DNA from: Eledone cirrhosa
Lineage: Eukaryota > Mollusca > Cephalopoda > Octopoda > Eledonidae
Length of the DNA: 64,000 nt
Reading direction: 5' to 3'
Assembly: GCA_964016885.1 (NCBI GenBank)
Contig: OZ024748.1
Span: 27,055,515 to 27,119,514 of the forward strand
Position numbers and translations under genes: made by a program. This document shows positions 12,012 through 24,000 of this stretch, in pieces; the first letter of the stretch is position 1, and each line of letters opens with the position of its first letter. The notes under the pieces are model-generated. The model saw only the letters and a program-made list of their open reading frames with translations, was not told the DNA's origin and did not search any database.

Positions 12012-15000
12012 TATATACATATACACACATACCAAATAAATAAATGGAGGAGGTGCAATCCTTTTAAAACCAAATTTGGTTTTAAACGTATTGCACCTCC
12101 TCCATTTATTTTGCTTATACTTGCTCTTCTTGCCTTCTTCATTAAATATTAACCCCTCTTTAATATTTACCACTGCTACCCTAAGCATCGAGCACACCTC
12201 GCTTCGGCTATCGAAGCATTTAGCATACTGTATCACCTTTCTTTTTCTCTCTCCTCCTCTCTTATGATACATATCTCCTCTTAAGATATATATATATATA
12301 TGTATATATATACAGTACAACATCTACACTGTATACCTGTCTGTTATAAAAGAGTTGGCGCCAGGAAGGGGGCAGCTGGTTGTGAAACTTTACAAAGGTC
12401 TTCATGTCATGGGTCCTGCAGGCTAACCCCACTGCATTTGCAGGGTTTAGCAGACCTTAAAATGTTTGTTATTGTTGTTGTCTCATGTTATTCATGGTTA
12501 TCAAGTTGGCACTGTTGTAGCAGTTATCATCATTGTTATTGTTATTTTGGTTTTTATTGTATTATCATCAGAATAGCTATTATTATCATTATTATCATCA
12601 TCATCATCATCATCATTTTACGTCCGCTTTTTCCCTGCTTGCAAGGGTGGGACGGGAACTGATTCTGGCTTGATTTCTACAGCTGGATGCCTTTCCTAAC
12701 ACCAACCTCATTTACAGTGAGTGCTGGGTGCTTTTTTGCCGTGGCACCTCCACGACCACTTTGCAGTGGAATGATAGGGATCCCAGTCCTATCATCTCAT
12801 TTCTACAGCTGAGTAAACTGGAGCAATGTGAAATAAAGTGTCTTGCTCAAGGAAACAACACATCACTCGGTCTGAGAATTGAACTCACAACCTTTCGATT
12901 GCAAGCCCAATGCTCTAACCACTAAGCCATGTGCCTCCATCATTATCATCATTATTGCTATTATTATCCCGGGAAGGGCTGGCAGATTTTATGTGCCTGG
13001 TGGCCATGGCGAAAGAGGTCGTGTGATGGACGCATTTGAAAGGGCTGAAAACGAGCACTTACCTCTTCCTTCAGTGATGCCCTGATTAACTTTTTCAAAT
13101 TTAATTTGAAAAGAAAAATCAGGGTGGAATGGAGGGAAGTGCTCTCTTCCCAACAATTTGTTGAAAGATGGGTGAGAGAGGTGAGCATCGCCCGAGTAAA
13201 TGTGCCTGCTCTGAGTAGATATCAGCACACTGGCCAATGAGGCTTGTTTGCATAATTGCAAACGAATCGAATGTTATTATTAATATTCGAAAAACTCGAA
13301 TTATATTTATTGTATTCAGCCATGTAGAGTGAACATTTAAAATTTTTTTTATTTGAATGTGGCAAAACCGGCCATTTATCACTCGTATACAGGAAACTGA
13401 CTGGCCAGTCTGCTGATATGCAAATCTGGCTGATCAGTGGATCTGCTAATATGCAGATCTGACTGATCAGCCAGTCTGCTAATATGCAGATCAGGCTGAT
13501 CAGTCACTGTATATTTTAGAAAATAGCATATATTTTCACTAGCTCTGACAGTTTGGCAGGTGAACAGTGAGCTGTACTGATGAAGGGTGATACACAGAAA
13601 CATTAGTGTCTGAAGTTCTGTTTACATGCCAACACAAGAGCAAGAATGAAGGGTTCATTCTACTGACATGGCTTTAAAAATGAGGCTTGTTTGCATAATT
13701 GCTAATGAATCGAATGTTATTATTAATATTTGAAAAACTCAGATTACATTTATTGTATTCAGCCATGTAGAGCGGAAATTTATTTTTTTTTGTTTAGATT
13801 ATACACAGACATGTATATAATGTGTATAATGTGTGTGTATACATATATATATATAAATGTGTGTGTGTATATACATATATATGTGTGTGTGTATATATAT
13901 AAGTGGGTGTCTAATCTATATACATTGATCATAGACTCACACACACATATAGACATACACACACACACTCACATATATATATATATATACACAACTCTCT
14001 CTCTCTCTTCCATTCTCCTTCTCTGTCTCTTCTTCTCTCTATCTCTCTCTTTCAATCTACTCTGTCACAGCCACTATCTCTTCCTCTCTTTCTCTTTCTT
14101 TGTTTATGAAGGTACTCGGAGAAACCCCATATCTCGGGAACCCGTGGTCCGATTTACACGAAACTTGTTTTATTCCATTTGTACTCTCATTTGAGGGTCA
14201 ACTTACTTTCAAAGTATTTTCCCATTATGTGCCCATTTGGCTGTATTACATTACAGACAGACAAGCAAGCAATCACAGACTTTTAGTAATATATATATAG
14301 ATATTGTTTTTGTTGTTTTTTTTTACTCAATTTTATTGAAACCTCCCACTGTCCCTTTCGTTTTGAATTGTCCCCTGTATGTAGGTCCTAGTTATGGCCC
14401 TTTACATTCTGAGTTTAAATCCTGCTGAGGTTAGCTTTATTTTCATCCGTACGGGGTCGATAAAATAAAGCGCCAGTAATGCACTAGGGGCGATTTAATC
14501 GACTTTCCCATCTCCCCGAATTGCTGGCCTTGTGCCTCTAGTAGAAATCATCAATATCATCATTATTATTAGTGTATTGGCAGTATCGGTAGAGGGTCGG
14601 ATGCCATGCTTTCCAGCATAGTTACGTCCCTTTACGATCTGAGTTCAAATCCCGCCGAGGTTGACTTTGCCTTTCATCCTTACGGGGTCGATAAAATAAA
14701 GTACCAGTAATGCACTGGGTAATTGCTGGCCTTGTGCCTAAAGTAGAAACAATTTTTATTATTGTAGAATGTAGAAAGTCGTAACTAAATACCGCAAACT
14801 ATTTTGTCTGACATCCTACCTATACTGCCAATCCACCACCTTGTTGATCATAATAATTGTTTCTACTTTTGGCACAAGGCCAGCAATTACCCAGTGCATT
14901 ACTGGTACTTTATTTTATCGACCCCGTAAGGATGAAAGGCAAAGTTAACCTCGGCGGGATTTGAACTCAGTCCGTAAAGGGATGTAACTATGGTGCAAAA

Positions 15001-18000
15001 CATGGCGTCCGACCCTCTACTGATACTGCCAATCCACCAATCATAATAACAATTATTTCTACTATAGGCACAAGGCCAGCGATTTGAAGGGGAGGGGAAA
15101 GTCGATTAAATTGACTCCAGTGCGTTACTGGTACTTTATTTTATCAACCCCGTAAGGATGAAAAGCAAAGCTAACCTTGGTGGGATTTGAACTCAGAACG
15201 TAAAGGGTCGTAACTATATGCTGCAATGCATAATGTCCTATTTACCTACTCACCTACCCATTTATGCACTTGCTCACCTGCCTGCCTATCTACTTGCCCA
15301 CATAGACATCTATCCACATACTCACCTGTCCACCACACCACCATACACCACATCAACTATGCTGTTTTCAGTGTATATATTCTTTTCCCACCAGGTATGT
15401 GACATGTTGTACTTTCTCACTTGATGACAAATATCTGGCCTCTGGTTCCAATGACAAAACTATTAAAATCTGGAACATGATAAACAATGGTGAGGTTTCA
15501 TTTACCAATTCTAACTTTACTAAAATGCACCAACTTTGTAATAGTTTGTAGACTCTTGTATACAACTTGGACCTTTGATTGAAGCCTATAATTTTTTAAA
15601 TTATATCTAAACATGGAAGTATGTAAGTGTGCATATATGCATGTGTGTGTGTGATGATAAAATACACCTAGTACACTCAGTTAACTGGTTCTGAGTAAAT
15701 TTTGTGGCACCAGCTCTATCACCTTACAGAGTGTACTTGATGCTTTTTAACTTGAGACCAGCGCTACTACTTTATAGATTGTACTGGCTGCATTTTATCA
15801 TGACACCAACACTATCAATTTACAGAATGTATTGGGTGCAATTTATCATGGCATCAGCACTGTCATTTCCCAAGCCTTCAACAACTAAGGCCATGCTGGG
15901 ATAATATAGGTTAAAATGCTACACACAAAATATACTTGATTGTTTAACTCTTAACATCCTGAAATCTCATTAACAAGACATTCTACTATAGTAACAAAAA
16001 AAAAAAAATTATAACAGCATCATACTAAAAATTAAAGTCTTTACTTTGGTTTACTGCAAATTTTCGCAAAAATCTATCAACTATTAAAGATACTATAAGC
16101 ATGTGAATGAACAAACCAGTTTTTAGGTATTTTCTGCTAAATCATTACAGGATGTTCAGAGTCAATTAACAACCAATCATATACAATATTATTTTTAGCA
16201 TGATTGAATGCACCACATTAAATACATAAGTCTTTACTTTAGTACTTCAAATTTTTATAACAATATGTTCACCAGTAAAGATACTATAAACATTTGAATT
16301 TAGTAACTTATTTTTAGATATTTTCTGCCAAATCATTACAGGATGTTAAGAGATAATACTGCAACTTTTCACAATTTGTGCACCAGTAAAGATACTAAAA
16401 ATATTTATATAAACAAACCCATTTTTAGATATTTTTTGCTAAATAAATAATTACAGGTTGTGACGAGTTAATGTAAAATTTCTTTTCCAGAAACTTCCGT
16501 GGAGGTCAGTAATGTGAGCAACTTATCTACTAGAACATTTCTTTTCGAACCAATTATTGATGAAGATTCTTCAAAGTTCCAGTTCCCAAAACCAGTTTCC
16601 AAATGGTCTGTAGAGGATGCTTGTAGTTGGCTCCAGCGGACAGAATTGGAAGACTTTTCCGAAATATTTCGGAAACAAGCTATTGATGGACCAGAACTAT
16701 TAAGATTGTCAGATGATATTATTGAGAAGCATCTTGGAATACGTAAGAAATTACTCTTATTTATTTATATTTTTCTGACTGATCACTAAATTGAAGGAGA
16801 TTTAGCTGTTCTTTCTAGCAGGTTGAGTGACCATGTAGAGGTTCCTCCATTGAATTGTCTATATTGAAGTGGTTGTTGTTGTTTAACCCCAGGTCCTTTC
16901 TGGTTGAGCAGACCTATGATCAAAGATGTTTCAGCCTGTTATTTTCTTCTAGTTAAATTACTTATATAATAGTTAAATTACTTTTATAATAGTTTGAATA
17001 CTTTTATAATAGTTAAAATACTTCTATAATAGTTAAAATACTTTTATAATAGTTAAAATACTTCTATAATAGTTAAAATACTTCTATAATAGTTAAAATA
17101 CTTCTATAATAGTTAAAATACTTCTATAATAGTTAAAATACTTCTATAATAGTTAAAAAGTTTCTATATATTCCAAGATGGTTAAAATGTCTGTAATTTT
17201 CCGTTCTCTTTATTCAGAAGCATATGGAAGCAGAAGTAAAATTCTCCGTGCCAGGGACCATCTTGTCAGCCAAATAACAGAAACTTCTCAGTTTTGTTTA
17301 AAAGGTTGGTTTTAATATTTATTTACTATAGTGTAGTGTGGTGTGGTGTAGTGTAGCATGGTGTGGTGTGGTCTAGTATAGTGTAGTGTGGTGTGATGTA
17401 ATGTAGTGTGGTGTAGTGTGGTATGGTATAGTGTATCATGGTGTGGTCTAGTATAGTGTGGTGTAATGTGGTGTGGTCTAGTATAGTGTGGTGTGGTGTA
17501 GTGTAGTGTAGTGTGGTGTGGTGTAGTGTAGAATGCTGTGGTGTAGTGTGGTGTAGTGTAGTGTGGTGTAGTGTGGTGTGGTGTAATGTAGTGTGCTAGT
17601 ATAGTGTGGTGTGGTGTGGTGTGATGTAGTGTAGTGTAGCATGGTGTGGTGTAGTGTAATGTGGTCTAGTATAGTGTGGTGTAGTGTAGTGTAGTGTGGT
17701 GTGGTGTGGTGTAATGTAGTGTGGTAGTATAGTGTGGTGTGGTGTGATGTAGTGTGGAGTAGTGTAGTGTGATGTAGTGTAGTGTAGCATGGTGTGGTGT
17801 AGTGTAGTGTAGTGTGATGTAGTGTAGTGTGGGGGAATGTAGTGTGGTGTGATGTAGTATGGTGTCGTCTAGTGTAGTGTAGTGTGGTCTAGTGTAGTAT
17901 GGTCTAATGTTCTGTGGTGTAATGTAGTGTGGTGTGGTGTAATGCAGTGTGCTAGTATAATGTGGTCTAGTGTAGTGTAGTGTGGTGGTGTGATCCTGGT

Positions 18001-21000
18001 GTGTCGGCTGTAGTGTGGTGGTGTGATCCTGGTGTGTCGGCTGTAGTGTGGTGGTGTGATCCTGGTGTGTTGGCTGTAGTGTGGTGGTGTGATCCTGGTG
18101 TGTCGGCTGTAGTGTGGTGGTGGTGTGATCCTGGTGTGTTGGCTGTAGTGTGGTGGTGTGATCCTGGTGTGTCGGCTGTAGTGTGGTGGTGGTGTGATCC
18201 TGGTGTGTCGGCTGTAGTGTGGTGGTGTGATCCTGGTGTGTTGGCTGTAGTGTGGTGGTGTGATCCTGGTGTGTTGGCTGTAGTGTGGTGGTGGTGTGAT
18301 CCTGGTGTGTTGGCTGTAGTGTGGTGGTGGTGTGATCCTGGTGTGTCGGCTGTAGTGTGGTGGTGTGATCCTGGTGTGTTGGCTGTAGTGTGGTGGTGTG
18401 ATCCTGTGTGTTGGCTGTAGTGTGGTGGTGGTGTGATCCTGGTGTGTTGGCTGTAGTGTGGTGGTGTGATCCTGGTGTGTCGGCTGTAGTGTGGTGGTGG
18501 TGTGATCCTGGTGTGTCGGCTGTAGTGTGGTGGTGGTGTGATCCTGGTGTGTTGGCTGTAGTGTGGTGGTGTGATCCTGGTGTTGGCTGTAGTGTGGTGG
18601 TGTGATCCTGGTGTGTTGGCTGTAGTGTGGTGGTGTGATCCTGGTGTGTTGGCTGTAGTGTGGTGGTGTGATCCTGGTGTGTCGGCTGTAGTGTGGTGGT
18701 GTGATCCTGGTGTGTTGGCTGTAGTGTGGTGGTGTGATCCTGGTGTGTCGGCTGTAGTGTGGTGGTGGTGTGATCCTGGTGTGTCGGCTGTAGTGTGGTG
18801 GTGGTGTGATCCTGGTGTGTTGGCTGTAGTGGTGGTGGTGTGATCCTGGTGTGTCGGCTGTAGTGTGGTGGTGGTGTGATCCTGGTGTGTCGGCTGTAGT
18901 GTGGTGGTGGTGTGATCCTGGTGTGTCGGCTGTAGTGTGGTGGTGGTGTGATCCTGGTGTGTTGGCTGTAGTGTGGTGGTGTGATCCTGGTGTTGGCTGT
19001 AGTGTGGTGGTGTTATCCTGGTGTGTTGGCTGTAGTGTGGTGGTGGTGTGATCCTGGTGTGTCGGCTGTAGTGTGGTGGTGGTGGTGTGATCCTGGTGTG
19101 TTGGCTGTAGTGGTGGTGGTGTGATCCTGGTGTGTCGGCTGTAGTGTGGTGGTGTGATCCTGGTGTGTTGGCTGTAGTGTGGTGGTGTGATCCTGGTGTG
19201 TCGGCTGTAGTGTGGTGGTGTGATCCTGGTGTGTCGGCTGTAGTGTGGTGGTGGTGTGATCTCGGTGTGTCGGCTGTAGTGTGGTGGTGTGATCCTGGTG
19301 TGTCGGCTGTAGTGTGGTGGTGTGATCCTGGTGTGTCGGCTGTAGTGTGGTGGTGGTGTGATCTTGGTGTGTCGGCTGTAGTGTGGTGGTGTGATCCTGG
19401 TGTGTCGGCTGTAGTGTGGTGGTGGTGTGATCCTGGTGTGTCGGCTGTAGTGTGGTGGTGTGATCCTGGTGTTGGCTGTAGTGTGGTGGTGTGATCCTGG
19501 TGTGTCGGCTGTAGTGTGGTGGTGTGATCCTGGTGTGTCGGCTGTAGTGTGGTGGTGGTGTGATCTTGGTGTGTCGGCTGTAGTGTGGTGGTGTGATCCT
19601 GGTGTGTTGGCTGTAGTGTGGTGGTGTGATCCTGGTGTGTTGGCTGTAGTGTGGTGGTGTGATCCTGGTGTGTCGGCTGTAGTGTGGTGGTGTGATCCTG
19701 GTGTGTTGGCTGTAGTGTGGTGGTGTGATCCTGGTGTGTCGGCTGTAGTGTGGTGGTGTGATCCTGGTGTGTTGGCTGTAGTGTGGTGGTGTGATCCTGG
19801 TGTGTCGGCTGTAGTGTGGTGGTGTGATCCTGGTGTGTTGGCTGTAGTGTGGTGGTGTGATCCTGGTGTGTCGGCTGTAGTGTGGTGGTGTGATCCTGGT
19901 GTGTTGGCTGTAGTGTGGTGGTGGTGTGATCCTGGTGTGTCGGCTGTAGTGTGGTGGTGTGATCCTGGTGTGTTGGCTGTAGTGTGGTGGTGTGATCCTG
20001 GTGTGTTGGCTGTAGTGTGGTGGTGGTGTGATCCTGGTGTGTTGGCTGTAGTGTGGTGGTGGTGTGATCCTGGTGTGTCGGCTGTAGTGTGGTGGTGTGA
20101 TCCTGGTGTGTTGGCTGTAGTGTGGTGGTGGTGTGATCCTGGTGTGTCGGCTGTAGTGTGGTGGTGTTATCCTGGTGTGTCGGCTGTAGTGTGGTGGTAT
20201 GATCCTGGTGTGTCGGCTGTAGTGTGGTGGTGTTATCCTGGTGTGTTGGCTGTAGTGTGGTGGTGTGATCCTGTGTGTTGGCTGTAGTGTGGTGGTGTGA
20301 TCCTGGTGTGTTGGCTGTAGTGTGGTGGTATGATCCTGGTGTGTCGGCTGTAGTGTGGTGGTGTGATCCTGGTGTGTTGGCTGTAGTGTGGTGGTGGTGT
20401 GATCCTGGTGTTGGCTGTAGTGTGGTGGTGTGATCCTGGTGTGTTGGCTGTAGTGTGGTGGTGTGATCCTGGTGTGTTGGCTGTAGTGTGGTGGTGTGAT
20501 CCTGGTGTGTTGGCTGTAGTGTGGTGGTGTTATCCTGGTGTGTTGGCTGTAGTGTGGTGGTGTGATCCTGGTGTGTCGGCTGTAGTGTGGTGGTGTGATC
20601 CTGGTGTGTTGGCTGTAGTGTGGTGGTGTGATCCTGGTGTGTCGGCTGTAGTGTGGTGGTGTGATCCTGGTGTGTCGGCTGTAGTGTGGTGGTGTGATCC
20701 TGTGTGTTGGCTGTAGTGTGGTGGTGTGATCCTGGTGTGTTGGCTGTAGTGTGGTGGTGTTATCCTGGTGTGTTGGCTGTAGTGTGGTGGTGGTGTGATC
20801 CTGGTGTGTTGGCTGTAGTGTGGTGGTGTGATCCTGGTGTGTTGGCTGTAGTGTGGTGGTGTGATCCTGGTGTGTCGGCTGTAGTGTGGTGGTGTTATCC
20901 TGGTGTGTTGGCTGTAGTGTGGTGGTGGTGTGATCCTGGTGTGTCGGCTGTAGTGTGGTGGTGTTATCCTGGTGTGTTGGCTGTAGTGTGGTGGTGTGAT

Positions 21001-24000
21001 CCTGGTGTGTCGGCTGTAGTGTGGTGGTGTGATCCTGGTGTGTTGGCTGTAGTGTGGTGGTGTGATCCTGGTGTGTTGGCTGTAGTGTGGTGGTGTGATC
21101 CTGGTGTGTTGGCTGTAGTGTGGTGATGTGATCCTGGTGTGTTGGCTGTAGTGTGGTGGTGGTGTGATCCTGGTGTGTTGGCTGTAGTGTGGTGGTGTGA
21201 TCCTGGTGTGTTGGCTGTAGTGTGGTGGTGTGATCCTGGTGTGTCGGCTGTAGTGTGGTGGTGGTGTGATCCTGGTGTGTCGGCTGTAGTGTGGTGGTGT
21301 GATCCTGGTGTGTTGGCTGTAGTGTGGTGTGATCCTGGTGTGTTGGCTGTAGTGTGGTGGTGTGATCCTGGTGTGTTGGCTGTAGTGTGGTGGTGTGATC
21401 CTGGTGTGTTGGCTGTAGTGTGGTGGTGTGATCCTGGTGTGTTGGCTGTAGTGTGGTGGTGGTGTGATCCTGGTGTGTTGGCTGTAGTGTGGTGGTGGTG
21501 TGATCCTGGTGTGTCGGCTGTAGTGTGGTGGTGGTGTGATCCTGGTGTGTCGGCTGTAGTGTGGTGGTGTGATCCTGGTGTGTTGGCTGTAGTGTGGTGG
21601 TGGTGTGATCCTGGTGTGTTGGCTGTAGTGTGGTGGTGTGATCCTGGTGTGTTGGCTGTAGTGTGGTGGTGTGATCCTGGTGTGTCGGCTGTAGTGTGGT
21701 GGTGTTATCCTGGTGTGTTGGCTGTAGTGTGGTGGTGTGATCCTGGTGTGTCGGCTGTAGTGTGGTGGTGTCATCCTGGTGTGTTGGCTGTAGTGTGGTG
21801 GTGTGATCCTGGTGTGTTGGCTGTAGTGTGGTGGTGTGATCCTGGTGTGTTGGCTGTAGTGTGGTGGTGTGATCCTGGTGTGTCGGCTGTAGTGTGGTGG
21901 TGTTATCCTGGTGTGTTGGCTGTAGTGTGGTGGTGTGATCCTGGTGTGTCGGCTGTAGTGTGGTGGTGTGATCCTGGTGTGTTGGCTGTAGTGTGGTGGT
22001 GGTGTGATCCTGGTGTGTTGGCTGTAGTGTGGTGGTGTGATCCTGGTGTGTTGGCTGTAGTGTGGTGGTGTGATCCTGGTGTGTTGGCTGTAGTGTGGTG
22101 GTGTGATCCTGGTGTGTCGGCTGTAGTGTGGTGGTGTTATCCTGGTGTGTTGGCTGTAGTGTGGTGGTGTGATCCTGGTGTGTCGGCTGTAGTGTGGTGG
22201 TGTGATCCTGTGTGTTGGCTGTAGTGTGGTGGTGTGATCCTGGTGTGTCGGCTGTAGTGTGGTGGTGTTATCCTGGTGTGTTGGCTGTAGTGTGGTGGTG
22301 TGATCCTGGTGTGTCGGCTGTAGTGTGGTGGTGTGATCCTGTGTGTTGGCTGTAGTGTGGTGGTGTGATCCTGGTGTGTCGGCTGTAGTGTGGTGGTGTT
22401 ATCCTGGTGTGTTGGCTGTAGTGTGGTGGTGTGATCCTGGTGTGTCGGCTGTAGTGTGGTGGTGTGATCCTGTGTGTTGGCTGTAGTGTGGTGGTGTGAT
22501 CCTGGTGTGTCGGCTGTAGTGTGGTGGTGTTATCCTGGTGTGTTGGCTGTAGTGTGGTGGTGTGATCCTGGTGTGTCGGCTGTAGTGTGGTGGTGTGATC
22601 CTGTGTGTTGGCTGTAGTGTGGTGGTGTGATCCTGGTGTGTCGGCTGTAGTGTGGTGGTGGTGTGATCCTGGTGTGTCGGCTGTAGTGTGGTGGTGTGAT
22701 CTGTGTGTTGGCTGTAGTGTGGTGGTGTGATCCTGGTGTGTCGGCTGTAGTGTGGTGGTGTTATCCTGGTGTGTTGGCTGTAGTGTGGTGGTGGTGTGAT
22801 CCTGGTGTGTCGGCTGTAGTGTGGTGGTGTGATCCTGGTGTGTTGGCTGTAGTGTGGTGGTGTGTGATCCTGGTGTGTCGGCTGTAGTGTGGTGGTGGTG
22901 TGATCCTGGTGTGTCGGCTGTAGTGTGGTGGTGTGATCCTGGTGTGTTGGCTGTAGTGTGGTGGTGGTGTGATCCTGGTGTGTCGGCTGTAGTGTGGTGG
23001 TGTGATCCTGGTGTGTCGGCTGTAGTGTGGTGGTGTGATCCTGGTGTGTCGGCTGTAGTGTGGTGGTGGTGTGATCCTGGTGTGTCGGCTGTAGTGTGGT
23101 GGTGTGTGATCCTGGTGTGTCGGCTGTAGTGTGGTGGTGTGATCCTGGTGTGTCGGCTGTAGTGTGGTGGTGTGATCCTGGGTGTGTCGGCTGTAGTGTG
23201 GTGGTGTGATCCTGGTGTGTCGGCTGTAGTGTGGTGGTGGTGTGATCCTGGTGTGTCGGCTGTAGTGTGGTGGTGTGATCCTGGTGTGTCGGCTGTAGTG
23301 TGGTGGTGTGATCCTGGTGTGTCGGCTGTAGTGTGGTGGTGGTGTGATCCTGGTGTGTCGGCTGTAGTGTGGTGGTGTGATCCTGGTGTGTCGGCTGTAG
23401 TGTGGTGGTGGTGTGATCCTGGTGTGTCGGCTGTAGTGTGGTGGTGTGATCCTGGTGTGTTGGCTGTAGTGTGGTGGTGTGATCCTGGTGTGTCGGCTGT
23501 AGTGTGGTGGTGTGATCCTGGTGTGTTGGCTGTAGTGTGGTGGTGTGATCCTGGTGTGTTGGCTGTAGTGTGGTGGTGTGATCCTGGTGTGTTGGCTGTA
23601 GTGTGGTGGTGTGATCCTGGTGTGTTGGCTGTAGTGTGGTGGTGTGATCCTGGTGTGTTGGCTGTAGTGTGGTGGTGTGATCCTGGTGAGTTGGCTGTAG
23701 TGTGGTGGTGGTGTGATCCTGGTGTGTTGGCTGTAGTGTGGTGGTGTGATCCTGGTGTGTTGGCTGTAGTGTGGTGGTGTGATCCTGGTGTGTTGGCTGT
23801 AGTGTGGTGGTGTGATCCTGGTGTGTTCGGCTGTAGTGTGGTGGTGTGATCCTGGTGTGTTGGCTGTAGTGTGGTGGGTGTGATCCTGGTGTGTCGGCTG
23901 TAGTGTGGTGGTGTGATCCTGGTGTGTCGGCTGTAGTGTGGTGGTGGTGTGATCCTGGTGTGTCGGCTGTAGTGTGGTGGTGTGATCCTGGTGTGTTGGC

